Position numbers and translations under genes: made by a program. Source: an uncultured Clostridia bacterium (GTDB taxonomy: Bacteria > Bacillota > Clostridia > Christensenellales > Aristaeellaceae). From it: a DNA stretch of 64,000 nucleotides. This document shows, in pieces, positions 50,772 to 59,245 of this stretch. The stretch lies in assembly GCA_944333055.1 (NCBI GenBank), contig CALVKT010000049.1, positions 1-64,000 on the forward strand, given 5' to 3'. The notes beneath the pieces are model-generated. The model searched no databases. It was given only the letters and a program-made list of their open reading frames with translations, and was not told the DNA's origin. The first letter of the stretch is position 1; each line of letters begins with the position of its first letter.

Positions 50772-51320
50772 TCATGCTCCCAGGCCGAGTGCGCGCAGCG
50801 GCCCGCGCAGGCGCAGGCACAGCAGCACGGCCAGCGCGATCTTGACCGCGTCGCCGGGCAGGAAGGGGAGGACGCAAGCGGTCAAGCTGCCCAGCAGGCC
50901 CGTGCCCGTGGAGAACATGAACCACGCGGTGCCCAGCGCGTAGCAGGCGAGCGTGCCGGCGGCCATGGCGAGCCACAGGCCGCGGCGGGTGAACCCGAAG
51001 CGCCGCGCGAGGCGGGCGTCGAGCGCGGCGCACAGGATGTAACCGGCCAGATAGCCGCCCGTGGGGCCAAAGAGGACCGACACGCCGCCGGTGAAGCCCG
51101 CGTAGACGGGCACGCCGACGGCGCCCAGCAGCACGTAGGCGCAGATGGACGCCGTGCCCCAGCGCGCGCCCAGCAGCACGCCGGCGATGTGAACCGCCAG
51201 CAGGGAGAGGCTGATGGGCACGGGCGGCAGCGGAATTTGAAGCTGGGAGAACACGGCGCACAGCGCGCAGCACAGCGCGGCGAGCGTGAGTTGTTGCGTG
51301 GCTTTGAGGTGCAAGGCCAT
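50772..51320 (-). CDS. bioY: Biotin transporter BioY
   Basis: A 182-aa membrane protein with six helices, the S component of biotin ECF transport. Family segments are QIPLPPVPISLSLLAVHIAGVLLG near the N-terminus, VGVPVYAGFTGGVSVLFGPTGGYLAGY in the middle and LPFLPGDAVKIALA at the end. ATG 51320 follows AAAGGAGA. No bioMN or biotin synthesis gene is near, so a shared ECF module elsewhere is expected. Last gene of the operon. Confidence 0.95.
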   Translation of the reverse strand: MALHLKATQQLTLAALCCALCAVFSQLQIPLPPVPISLSLLAVHIAGVLLGARWGTASICAYVLLGAVGVPVYAGFTGGVSVLFGPTGGYLAGYILCAALDARLARRFGFTRRGLWLAMAAGTLACYALGTAWFMFSTGTGLLGSLTACVLPFLPGDAVKIALAVLLCLRLRGPLRALGLGA

Positions 51321-51336
51321 TCTCCTTTCGGCGGTG

Positions 51337-52170
51337 TCAGATCAGCTCTTTCTTCTTGTGCGCTTCCTTCTGGTGGCCATAGTGTACCTGCCCCTGCGCG
51401 CCGGTGAGCTCCTCCACGAGGTTGTTCTTCTGTGTCCGGCGCACGGCGATCTTCTTGGCGCGGCGGTTGGCCTTCTCCTGCTTGCGGTTGATCTTCGGGC
51501 CGAGCAGGTAGCCCGCGATGTAGAGGATTGGATACAGGGAGATGAACAGCGGCGAGAGCCGGTCGATCGTCTGGCCCATCGTCTGCGGATCGCTGAAGAA
51601 ATTGATGAAGAGCATCTCCACCAGGCGCACGAGCATGCGCATCCAGTCCATGATGGTCATGCCCTGCTCGGCGGTATAGGCGCCCAGCGGCGCAAAGACG
51701 TCGCCGCGCGAGCCATAGGACTCCGTCATCCACGTGGGCAGGTCCTGCATCACATAGGTGTACGCCGGGGAGAAGGCGGCCACGACGACCGAGAGCGCCA
51801 GCGGCACGCCGAATACGACGAGCGACGCGCAGACGGGCTTGAGCGGGTGATAGCACGCGGCGTCCTCCCTCTCGGTGAGCGCGATGCCCTTGGCCGCAAG
51901 CGACACATAGCTGCGGCTGGCGGCCGCGTCCTGCGCGCCCTTGTTCAGCCCCTCGTTGGCGCACAGCAGCAGCACGCCCGCGAGGATCACCGCGGAGAGC
52001 AGCGCGCGCAGCCAGAGCGATTCGATGCCCTGCAGGGCGCTGAACATGAGGCCCATGATCACGATCATCAGCAGGAGCGTCGCCAGCTTGCCGGCCATCG
52101 GCAGCACCTGCGCGCCCCAGCGCTGCGCGCGGCGCAGCGGTTTGTTCTTTTTCTTCTTCTTAGCGTCCAT
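51337..52170 (-). CDS. Polytopic membrane protein, unknown
   Basis: A 277-aa product with a lysine-rich N-terminus (MDAKKKKKNK), about four membrane helices (about 27-48, 55-75, 115-135, 208-228) and a basic C-terminal tail. No family is recognised. It lies 1 bp after the cyclo-ligase stop and 16 bp before bioY, so it is certainly in the operon. It may be a housekeeping membrane protein of Clostridia. Confidence 0.65.
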   Translation of the reverse strand: MDAKKKKKNKPLRRAQRWGAQVLPMAGKLATLLLMIVIMGLMFSALQGIESLWLRALLSAVILAGVLLLCANEGLNKGAQDAAASRSYVSLAAKGIALTEREDAACYHPLKPVCASLVVFGVPLALSVVVAAFSPAYTYVMQDLPTWMTESYGSRGDVFAPLGAYTAEQGMTIMDWMRMLVRLVEMLFINFFSDPQTMGQTIDRLSPLFISLYPILYIAGYLLGPKINRKQEKANRRAKKIAVRRTQKNNLVEELTGAQGQVHYGHQKEAHKKKELI

Positions 52171-52171
52171 G

Positions 52172-52744
52172 TCATGTCCTCCTGTGGTCGTCCGTGAGTG
52201 TGATGCCGTGCGGCGTGATCACCGCGTCCATGCGCGCGTCGTGCGCCTGCGCGTCCACGCGCGCAAGCAGCGCGAAGCCGTGGCAGACGCCCACGCGCAG
52301 CGCGCGGGTTTGGGGGAGATACCGGTCGTAATAGCCGCCGCCCTGCCCGATGCGCCCGCCCGACGCGTCAAACGCCGTGCCGGGGACGAGCATCAGATCG
52401 ATGGCCTCCGGCGCGACGGCGGCGCAGCCCGGCGAAGGCTCCATCAGGCCGTATGCGCCCGGCACGAGCCGGTCAAGGCGTGTCACGCGGTGAAAGGTCA
52501 TCGCGCCGGGCGCGGTGCAGCGGGGCAGCGCCAGCGCGACGCCGCGCGCGAGCAGGTCGCCCATGACCGGCATCAGGCTCAGCTCGCCGCGGCAGGCCAT
52601 GTAGGCCGCCACGCAGCGCGCGTGCGCATAGGGCGCAAAGCCGCGCAGATGCGAGAGCACCGCCTGCGCGGCCTCTTCCTGCGCCTGTGCCGGGAGCGCG
52701 AGACGCCGCCTGCGCATCGCCGCGCGGCAGTCCGCCTTATTCAT
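52172..52744 (-). CDS. 5-formyltetrahydrofolate cyclo-ligase
   Basis: A 190-aa enzyme that converts 5-formyl-THF to 5,10-methenyl-THF with ATP. The diagnostic motif GRIGQGGGYYDRYL is at about 128-141, and basic residues of the N-terminus (NKADCRAAMRRRRLAL) fit the ATP site. It overlaps the alr end by 8 bp. Operon: alr, this gene, a membrane protein, bioY. Confidence 0.92.
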   Translation of the reverse strand: MNKADCRAAMRRRRLALPAQAQEEAAQAVLSHLRGFAPYAHARCVAAYMACRGELSLMPVMGDLLARGVALALPRCTAPGAMTFHRVTRLDRLVPGAYGLMEPSPGCAAVAPEAIDLMLVPGTAFDASGGRIGQGGGYYDRYLPQTRALRVGVCHGFALLARVDAQAHDARMDAVITPHGITLTDDHRRT

Positions 52745-53849
52745 GCAGATACGTGCGCGGCACGCGCTTGCTCGGCGAGCAGATCACCTCGTAGCTGATC
52801 GTGTCCAGCCAGCCGGCCATCTCCTGCGCGTCGATCCTGTCCTCGCCCTGCGCGCCCAGCAGCACGACCTCGTCGCCTGCCTGCGCCTGCGGGATGTCCG
52901 TCACGTCCACCATGATCTGATCCATGCACACGCGGCCGAGGATCGGCGCGCGCCGTCCGCGCACGAGCACGCAGCCCTTGCCCGTCAGGCCGCGGCGGTA
53001 GCCGTCCGCATAGCCGACGGGCACGGTCATCACGCGGGTGGGACGCGCGGCTTCAAACAGGCCGCCGTAGCTCACGCGGTCGCCCGGCCGGATCGTCTTG
53101 ACGTAGACCGCGCGCGCCGTCCAGCGCATCGCCGGGCGCAGCGTCGTGACCTCCGGCACGGGCGAATAGCCGTAGAGCGCGATGCCACCGCGAACCATGT
53201 CAAAATGCGCCTGTGGGTAGCGAAAGATGCACGCGGTGTTCGCGGCGTGGCGGATGATCTTGCCCGGATGCACGGCGGCGATGGCATCGCACAGCGCCGT
53301 AAAGCGCGCGAGCTGCGCGCGCGTGCCCGCCGCGTCGTCCTCGTCAGCGGTGGCCATGTGCGTGAAGCAGCCCGTCAGCGCCACGTGCGGCAGGCGGTCG
53401 ATGAGGGCCGTGAGCGATTGCGCCTCCTGCGGCGTGCGCACGCCGATGCGGCCCATGCCCGTGTCCAGCTTGAGGTGGACGTGCGCCGTGCGGTGCAGCG
53501 CTTCGCCCGCCGCGCTCAGCGCGAGGACCGTCGCCTCGTCAAAGACCGTCTGCGTCAGGCCGCAGCCGACGACCGCGCGCGCGGCATGCGCCTCGATGCC
53601 GCCCAGCACGAGGATGGGGACTTCGATGCCCGCGCGCCGAAGCGCCTCGCCCTCATCGGGGGTGGCCACGGCCAGCATGCAGGCCCCGGCCTCCAGCGCC
53701 GCGCGGGCCACCTGCGCCGCGCCGTGCCCGTATCCGTCCGCCTTGACCACGGCCATCAGGCCCGTGCCGGGCGCAAGGCACGCGCGCATGACGCCCGCAT
53801 TGTGGCGAATCGCGTCCAGATCGATCTCGCAAACATTGGTTCTGTACAT
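52737..53849 (-). CDS. alr: Alanine racemase
   Basis: A 370-aa PLP enzyme making D-alanine for peptidoglycan. PLP Lys is at about 36 in AVVKADGYGHGA, the catalytic Tyr in RVSYGGLF (about 265), and the phosphate site in RGGIALYGYSP. It is first in a four-gene operon. Two D-amino-acid-type aminotransferases elsewhere in the window could compete for the same product. The start ATG 53849 has only a weak RBS. Confidence 0.96.
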   Translation of the reverse strand: MYRTNVCEIDLDAIRHNAGVMRACLAPGTGLMAVVKADGYGHGAAQVARAALEAGACMLAVATPDEGEALRRAGIEVPILVLGGIEAHAARAVVGCGLTQTVFDEATVLALSAAGEALHRTAHVHLKLDTGMGRIGVRTPQEAQSLTALIDRLPHVALTGCFTHMATADEDDAAGTRAQLARFTALCDAIAAVHPGKIIRHAANTACIFRYPQAHFDMVRGGIALYGYSPVPEVTTLRPAMRWTARAVYVKTIRPGDRVSYGGLFEAARPTRVMTVPVGYADGYRRGLTGKGCVLVRGRRAPILGRVCMDQIMVDVTDIPQAQAGDEVVLLGAQGEDRIDAQEMAGWLDTISYEVICSPSKRVPRTYLHE

Positions 53850-53975
53850 GAGAACATCCCGCTTTCTGCACCGATTGTCGATCTTTATCAGTATAGCGCA
53901 AAACCGTCAAAAAGAAAAGAGCGCATCTTTTTCCCGCCGCGCGCGCATACGCTGGTCAGGCAAGGGAGGGGTTTG

Positions 53976-54989
53976 ATGGCAGCTTACGGTGTGGCGCTGG
54001 CGTTGCTGGGCGGCGTGGTCGGCGCGGGCTTCGCGTCGGGCCGGGAGATCGTGCGCTTCTTCGCCGGGCACGGCCACATGGCCTTCGCCGCCGCCCTCTG
54101 CGCGCTGATGACGCTCGCGCTCTTCTTCCTGCGCCTGCCCGCGCTGATGGCGCGCTGCGGCTGCCGGACGCTCACGGCGCTGTGCCGGGCGCGGCTGGGC
54201 GCGCGCCTGGGGCGGCTGTGCGGCGCGCTCTTCGCGCTGCTTGCCGCGATGACCGGCGGGGCCATGCTCGCCGCCTGCGCGGAGCTGGGCGCGCTGACGC
54301 TGCCCATCGCCCACGCCTATGGCCTGACGATGGCGCTGACGCTGCTCGCCGCCGCCGCGCTGGCCGCGAGGGGCCTTGGCGGGCTGGCCGTGCCCGGCGC
54401 GGCGCTGCTGGGCCTGCTGCCCGTGCTGCTCGTGCGGCTGCTCTGCCTGCCCGCGGGCGAGGCGTGCTTCCTGCCCGCCATGACGCCCGACCTGCCCGTG
54501 CGCGCCGTCTGCGACGGTACGGCCTACGGCGCGCTCAACGCCGCCATGCTCGCCGGGGTGCTGCCGCTGCTCGTGCCCATGGACGCACAGGCGCGAAGGC
54601 GTGCCGTGCGCGCGTTTTCGCTGCTCTTAGGGCTGCTGCTCCTGCTGGGCGTGCTCGTCTGCCGGCGTCATCTGCCCGCCATTCTGGAGCAGCCGATGCC
54701 CTTCGTCGTGCTCAGCCGCCGTCTCGGCGCGGGCGGATACCTGCTGGTGGCCGCCTGCCTGTACGCAGCGGCCTTCTCCACGCTCTGCGCGATGCTCGCT
54801 GCGCTCCTGCCGCTTTGCCCGGTCTCCCCGCGCCTGCGCCTGCCGCTTTGCGCGCTTTGCTGCCTGTTCTTTGCGTGCGCAGGCTTCGGGCCGATCGTGG
54901 ATCACGGCTATCCCGCGCTGGGCGCGCTGTGCGCCGGGCTGCTGCTGGTGCTCGCCTCGCCGATGGGTCAGAGCCCGTCGCGCAGGTAG
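53976..54989 (+). CDS. YkvI-like membrane transporter
   Basis: A 337-aa protein with about ten membrane helices. It opens with the YkvI signature GGVVGAGFASGREIVRFF, related to the APC/amino-acid transporter superfamily and distantly to spore germinant receptor B subunits. The substrate is unknown. ATG 53976 follows AAGGGAGGG. It is divergent from alr and its end overlaps the convergent gene by 22 bp. Confidence 0.8.
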   Translation: MAAYGVALALLGGVVGAGFASGREIVRFFAGHGHMAFAAALCALMTLALFFLRLPALMARCGCRTLTALCRARLGARLGRLCGALFALLAAMTGGAMLAACAELGALTLPIAHAYGLTMALTLLAAAALAARGLGGLAVPGAALLGLLPVLLVRLLCLPAGEACFLPAMTPDLPVRAVCDGTAYGALNAAMLAGVLPLLVPMDAQARRRAVRAFSLLLGLLLLLGVLVCRRHLPAILEQPMPFVVLSRRLGAGGYLLVAACLYAAAFSTLCAMLAALLPLCPVSPRLRLPLCALCCLFFACAGFGPIVDHGYPALGALCAGLLLVLASPMGQSPSRR

Positions 54990-56257
54990 CCGTCCCAGCG
55001 GCTGCCGCTTGCGTCATAGAGCGCTTCGCACAGCGCCTCCAGGCTGCCGCTCTTCCCGGCGCAGCGCGCCGCATACTGCTGCAAGGCCGAGACGAACGCC
55101 GTTTCCCCGATGGCCTGCTCGATGCCCATGAGCATCGCCGCGCCCTCGTCGCGCAGCACCTGCGTCATCTCGCCGTCCCCTCCGAACGCCGCTGTGGGCG
55201 CGCCGACGGTCACGCCATACGGCCTCGTCAGCCGCGTCGCGGGCTCGATCTCCTCGTAAAAGCGCGTCTCATAGGCGGCTTCGCCGTTCTCCCGGCGATA
55301 GCAGATCAGCTCCGCGCAGGAGGCGAGCGTGTGGCTGAGCCACGGCGCGTTCCACGGGTCGCTTTCCACGAGGATGCCGAACGTTTCGCGCGCGACGAGC
55401 CGCGTGATCATCCGCCGCAGCGTGTCCGTGTCCCCCTGCGCGTCCAGCGCGATCAGGCCGGAGAGCGCCAGCCCGTCGGCGCGGCCCGTGTCGGCCTGCG
55501 CCACGGTCAGCGTCTCAAAGGGATAGGGAAAGCCGGCGGATTCAAGCGCTGTGAGCGCCTCCTGCGTCCGGCGCAGCAGCTTGCGCGCGGTCGAGCCATC
55601 CTGCGCCAGCGCGGTGACGCGCACGTTCCCCAGCGATTTGCTGCGCGACGCGCCGTCCGGCAGCAGCGCGAAGCTCACGTCCCGCGCCTCGCGCATCTGC
55701 GCGACGGTCTCCCCGTCCACGCTCACGGTGAAGTCAAACGGCTGCGCATAGCTGGGGTCGGCCAGATCGTCGTAGGCGTCCGTGCGCCACGCGCCGTCCT
55801 CGTACATGGAAAGCGACGGCAGCGTGACCAACGCGGCGGCGTCCGTCCTGGCATGCTTGACCAGCAGCGTGAAGGAGAGCGACAGCGTCTGCCCGGCGGG
55901 CCAGTCGCAGCGCGCGCGCAGCACGGTGGGATCGTCCTCGTCCTGTGCGAACATCACGTCCGTCCCGTCGATGCTTGCGCCGCTGACCGCGACGGAAGCG
56001 CCTTCCCAGCCGTTCATGTAGGCCCGCAGCACGATTTCATCGTGCGCTTCCCCCGTGCGGTTGGTCAGCGTCATGTGCTGCGTGCCGCGCAGCGTGCGCG
56101 TGCCCGCGTCATAGGTGAGGCTGGCCGAGACAAAGTCGCGCCCGGCTTGCGGCGCGATGGGTTGGGGTGCTTCTTCTCGCGGCGCAAAGCGCCATGCGCA
56201 GGCCGCGCCCAGCAGCGCGAGCAGCAGGACGGCCGGCAGGATTCGTTTCTTGTTCAC
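54968..56257 (-). CDS. M1-peptidase-like exported protein lacking HExxH
   Basis: A 429-aa product with an N-terminal anchor or signal (about 5-22). Residues about 40-200 resemble the M1 aminopeptidase N-terminal beta domain, and 230-425 the catalytic fold. Where HExxH is expected the sequence reads TRLVARETFGILVE, so both His are missing, and the GxMEN element is replaced by GLALSGLIALD. It is probably a non-catalytic relative, perhaps a binding or scaffold protein. It overlaps the YkvI-like gene by 22 bp. Confidence 0.68.
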   Translation of the reverse strand: MNKKRILPAVLLLALLGAACAWRFAPREEAPQPIAPQAGRDFVSASLTYDAGTRTLRGTQHMTLTNRTGEAHDEIVLRAYMNGWEGASVAVSGASIDGTDVMFAQDEDDPTVLRARCDWPAGQTLSLSFTLLVKHARTDAAALVTLPSLSMYEDGAWRTDAYDDLADPSYAQPFDFTVSVDGETVAQMREARDVSFALLPDGASRSKSLGNVRVTALAQDGSTARKLLRRTQEALTALESAGFPYPFETLTVAQADTGRADGLALSGLIALDAQGDTDTLRRMITRLVARETFGILVESDPWNAPWLSHTLASCAELICYRRENGEAAYETRFYEEIEPATRLTRPYGVTVGAPTAAFGGDGEMTQVLRDEGAAMLMGIEQAIGETAFVSALQQYAARCAGKSGSLEALCEALYDASGSRWDGYLRDGL

Positions 56258-56308
56258 AAGCCCTCCAGATCAAAACGAGCGGGCAGCGCAATCGCTGTCC
56301 GCTTTTGT

Positions 56309-56722
56309 TTACGCCTTCTTGTCAAACCTGGTGCCGCAGCCCTTGCAGGTGATCGTGATGTTGCCCACGCCGCGCGGCACGCGCAGGCGCATCTTGCACT
56401 GCGGGCAGGTGAAGTAGCGGTACTTCTTGCCGTTCTTCACGCGGTTGGCCCACTCGGTGACGGCGCGGCGCACCTTGTCGGTCTTTTGCAGATAGGTCTG
56501 GTTTTCGTGCTGACGCCTGTAGCGGTCCTTGCTGAGCATGCGGTAGAACATCACGATCAGCAGCGCGTCGGCCAGCAGCGTCAGCAGGGGCACCCCGCCG
56601 AAGGAGCTGATGAGCGAGAGGATCAGCGCCGTCCAGAGCATGGCCATGGAGAGCTGATCGGCGCCGTAGCGTCCGGACATGAAGCGCGAAAAACCGGTGC
56701 GGATTTTATCTAAGAAACGCAT
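56309..56722 (-). CDS. Membrane protein with C-terminal zinc ribbon
   Basis: A 137-aa product: two close hydrophobic segments (about 27-60, MAMLWTALILSLISSFGGVPLLTLLADALLIVMF in outline), a basic linker and a C-terminal ribbon with CPQCKMRLRVPRG...ITCKGCGTRF (about 105-133), that is CxxC-x18-CxxC. The ribbon is the type found on zinc-ribbon membrane proteins of Firmicutes. Role unknown. ATG 56722 has GGAGG upstream. It is monocistronic. Confidence 0.75.
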   Translation of the reverse strand: MRFLDKIRTGFSRFMSGRYGADQLSMAMLWTALILSLISSFGGVPLLTLLADALLIVMFYRMLSKDRYRRQHENQTYLQKTDKVRRAVTEWANRVKNGKKYRYFTCPQCKMRLRVPRGVGNITITCKGCGTRFDKKA

Positions 56723-56797
56723 GTTGTTTCCTCCTTGCAGTGGATGGGTTCAGCATACGCCTGACCGGGAGGAATGTCAACCGTTTTTATGCGCTGG

Positions 56798-57592
56798 TCA
56801 CTTGTCAAGCGGGAGCGATTTGAGCAGGCGCGCGCCAAAGCGCGACACCTCCCGGACGGCGCGCGCATACTGCGTGGGATCGGCGATCTCCTCCGGTTCG
56901 TGCGCGTCCAGGCCGATGATCACCTGCACGCCCGCGTCCAGGGCGATGTCAAAGAAATCGGCGTTGGGATAGCCGTTGCCGTTGTCGCTGCCCAGCCGGT
57001 AGCGGTCGTGCAGGTTGTATTCCATGGGCAGGTTGTGCGCGATGCACGCCGCGCACAGGTCGCGCGCCGCCGCGCGGCAGTTCTCGTCAAAGACGGGATA
57101 GCGGCGCATGAACAGGTCCGGATGGGCGATGTAGGCAAACAGGCCCGTCTCGATGCCTTTGACGGCGCTGTCCACGTAGCGGCGCAGATCGCGGGCCGTG
57201 CGCGCGTTGCCGAAGTAGCCGCCCGTCTCGTCGCTGCCCTCGTAATGGTTGCCGAAGATCAGGTAGTCGAGCTGCTTTTCCTGCTTCATGTCGGCCAGCC
57301 AGTCCATGTAGTCCGGGAAGTACTCGCACTCAAAGCCGATGCGCAGGTCGATCTGCTCCGCGTAGCGCGCCTTGAGCGCGCGCAGCGAGGCGATGTATTC
57401 GTCGAGCCGGTCGACCGTCATGCGCACGCCCGTGTGGGTGTAGCCGGAGGCATACGGCCACGGCACATGATCCGAGAAGCCCAGCACGTCAAAGTTCTGC
57501 GCGATGGCGGCGCGCACGTACTGCTCGTCCGTGCCTTTCGCGTGCCCGCAGCGGGCGGTATGGGTGTGATAGTTTGCTTTCATGACTTTCAT
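56798..57592 (-). CDS. PHP-family histidinol-phosphatase
   Basis: A 264-aa protein with the PHP metal motifs: YHTHTARCGHAKG (about 8-20), SDHVPWP, GFECEYF, FGNHYEGSD, AHPDLF and IGLDAHEP. The order is that of HisK/HisJ phosphatases, which remove phosphate from histidinol phosphate. No his genes are nearby, so another phosphoester substrate is possible. ATG 57592 is used. ATG 57583 would begin MKANYHTHT and is equally plausible, since the AAGGAG lies far upstream. Confidence 0.82.
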   Translation of the reverse strand: MKVMKANYHTHTARCGHAKGTDEQYVRAAIAQNFDVLGFSDHVPWPYASGYTHTGVRMTVDRLDEYIASLRALKARYAEQIDLRIGFECEYFPDYMDWLADMKQEKQLDYLIFGNHYEGSDETGGYFGNARTARDLRRYVDSAVKGIETGLFAYIAHPDLFMRRYPVFDENCRAAARDLCAACIAHNLPMEYNLHDRYRLGSDNGNGYPNADFFDIALDAGVQVIIGLDAHEPEEIADPTQYARAVREVSRFGARLLKSLPLDK

Positions 57593-57654
57593 GGATAGAG
57601 AGGAAGCTCCTTATGCGATGGTCGAATCCGCTTGAATGGTGTCGATTGAAAGGG

Positions 57655-57913
57655 GATGAGCGCGGCGCATGATGGCGCCTTCGGCGCGCCCCGCAGGGCG
57701 CGACTATGCGAATTCCCCGGCCCCTTGACACATGTTCGCTTCGCGGCGGTTTGAAGGCGTGGAGCGCGGCGCATGATAGCGCCTTCGGCGCGCCCTGCGC
57801 CATGGGATGTTGAGGAGGCGTTGGGCTGCCGCCCAAACCCGCTCGGGGCGCCGCCCCGAACCCCGCAAGGGATTTTACCCCTTGACACATGTTCGCTTCG
57901 CGGCGGCTTGAAG
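57655..57913 (-). repeat. Tandem copies of the palindromic 3'-end element
   Basis: On the minus strand the first copy begins GCCGCCGCGAAGCGAAC 6 bp past the stop of the 57918 gene, followed by GGGG...CCCC, GGGCGGCAGCCCAACG and CCATGGCGCAGGGCGCGCC. A second partial copy (57655-57752) repeats GCCGCGAAGCGAAC and the CGCC...GGCGC module. This explains nearly all of the 57593-57917 gap. Confidence 0.8.
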
Positions 57914-57917
57914 AGAG

Positions 57918-58742
57918 TCAGTCGATGGCGATGCGCGTACAGGGGACGCGGCCCTCCACCAGATCGCTGATGCGGTGGCGGCCATGGCCGATGATCACCG
58001 TCGTGCCGCGCATCGCCGGGCCCAGCGCGTAGGCCAGCTTGGCGTATGCGCCGTTGGCGCCCGCGCGGGACGCGCCCACGCAGTGGCGCTGCAGGGCCTG
58101 CACCTTGCGCGCGAGCAGCTCCGCGTCCGGGGCGAACACCTCGCGCACCAGCGTGGCGGGGTCCTTGGGATCGGTGTAGATGCCCTCGGTGGAGGTCATG
58201 ATCAGCAGCACGCGGGTGGAGACCAGCTCCGAGATCACCGCGGCGGTCTCGTCGTTGTCCACGCACTCGTGCACCTCGCCCTGCTCGCGGCGCAGCACGG
58301 ACAGCTCCCACTTGCGGTTCTCCTCGTCGGAGACGGGGTCGTTGTAGTTGACGATGGGGATCGCACCCTGCGCCTTGGCGCGCAGGAAGAGGCGGCGCAG
58401 GTGCGCGCGCTTATTGGCGTCGTTGAAGTGCTGGTGCTCCACGAGCACCTGGCGCACGGAATACGCCTGCGGGATGAAGCGCCGGTATTGCTCCATGAGG
58501 ATCGTCTGCCCCTGCGCGGCGTAGTCCGTCTTGGCGTCCACGCTGTCGCCGGCGAGCTCGCAGCAGTTGCGCTTGATGTAGTCGAGGCGGCCGATTTCCG
58601 CCGCGCCGGATGTGACCCAGATCATGCCGGGCTTCATTTCCCGGCCGAGGCGGGAGAAGATGTTGTAGTCGATGTCGGCGTCCTCGCGGCGGATGAGCGC
58701 CATGGAGCCGATCTTGCCGACCAGATCAAAATCGTAAGTCAT
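57918..58742 (-). CDS. Glutamate-5-kinase-like amino-acid kinase, no PUA domain
   Basis: A 274-aa member of the amino-acid kinase fold. It shows KIGSMALI (about 10), WVTSGAAEIG (about 41-50), AAQGQTILMEQYRRF (about 75), IVNYNDPVSDEEN (about 130), VDNDETAAVISELV (about 163) and MTSTEGIYTDPKDP, all close to ProB positions. It ends where ProB kinases begin their PUA domain. proA is not adjacent. The substrate may be glutamate or another acid. ATG 58742 is used. The gene lies 21 bp upstream of rlmH. Confidence 0.72.
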   Translation of the reverse strand: MTYDFDLVGKIGSMALIRREDADIDYNIFSRLGREMKPGMIWVTSGAAEIGRLDYIKRNCCELAGDSVDAKTDYAAQGQTILMEQYRRFIPQAYSVRQVLVEHQHFNDANKRAHLRRLFLRAKAQGAIPIVNYNDPVSDEENRKWELSVLRREQGEVHECVDNDETAAVISELVSTRVLLIMTSTEGIYTDPKDPATLVREVFAPDAELLARKVQALQRHCVGASRAGANGAYAKLAYALGPAMRGTTVIIGHGRHRISDLVEGRVPCTRIAID

Positions 58743-58763
58743 GGTATCCCCTTTGATGTTGTG

Positions 58764-59240
58764 TCACTTGTGGTAGCGTTCCCCGGCGGCGATCTTCAGC
58801 GCGCGGTATGTCTGCTCCAGCAGCATGATGCGCGCGAGCTGATGCGGGAACGTCATGGGCGAAAAGGAGAGGCGCAGCTGCGCGCGCGCGACGACCTCCG
58901 GCGAGAGGCCCAGCGAGCCGCCGATGACGAACACCACGCGCCGCCCCGTGTCAAACAGATCCGTCAGCTTGCGGGAGAGCCGGAGGGAATCGAGCTGCGT
59001 GCCCTCGATGCACAGGCACACGACGATGTCGTCCTCGCGGATGCGCGAGAGGATGGCCTCGCCCTCCTTCTTGCGGATCTGCGCCTCGATGGCGGGCGAG
59101 CTGTGGGCGGGTTCGGGCAGGTCGGGCAGCTCGATCGTCTCCAGCCGGCCAAAGCGCGAGAGCCGCTTGCCGTATTCCGCGGCGGCGTCGCGCCAGTAGC
59201 CCTCCTTCAGCCTGCCCATGCAGATGAGCGCCATATGCAT
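58764..59240 (-). CDS. rlmH: 23S rRNA pseudouridine-1915 N3-methyltransferase
   Basis: A 158-aa SPOUT methyltransferase, the usual length for RlmH. The knot motif VVFVIGGSLGLSPEVVARA (about 105-123) and the C-terminal LSFSPMTFPHQLARIMLLEQTYRALKI are diagnostic. It methylates m3-pseudouridine 1915 of 23S rRNA using SAM. ATG 59240 with GGGAGG 9 nt upstream is chosen; the frame that continues upstream to 59555 lies antisense to nothing and overlaps the CPBP gene. Confidence 0.95.
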   Translation of the reverse strand: MHMALICMGRLKEGYWRDAAAEYGKRLSRFGRLETIELPDLPEPAHSSPAIEAQIRKKEGEAILSRIREDDIVVCLCIEGTQLDSLRLSRKLTDLFDTGRRVVFVIGGSLGLSPEVVARAQLRLSFSPMTFPHQLARIMLLEQTYRALKIAAGERYHK

Positions 59241-59245
59241 GTCGG

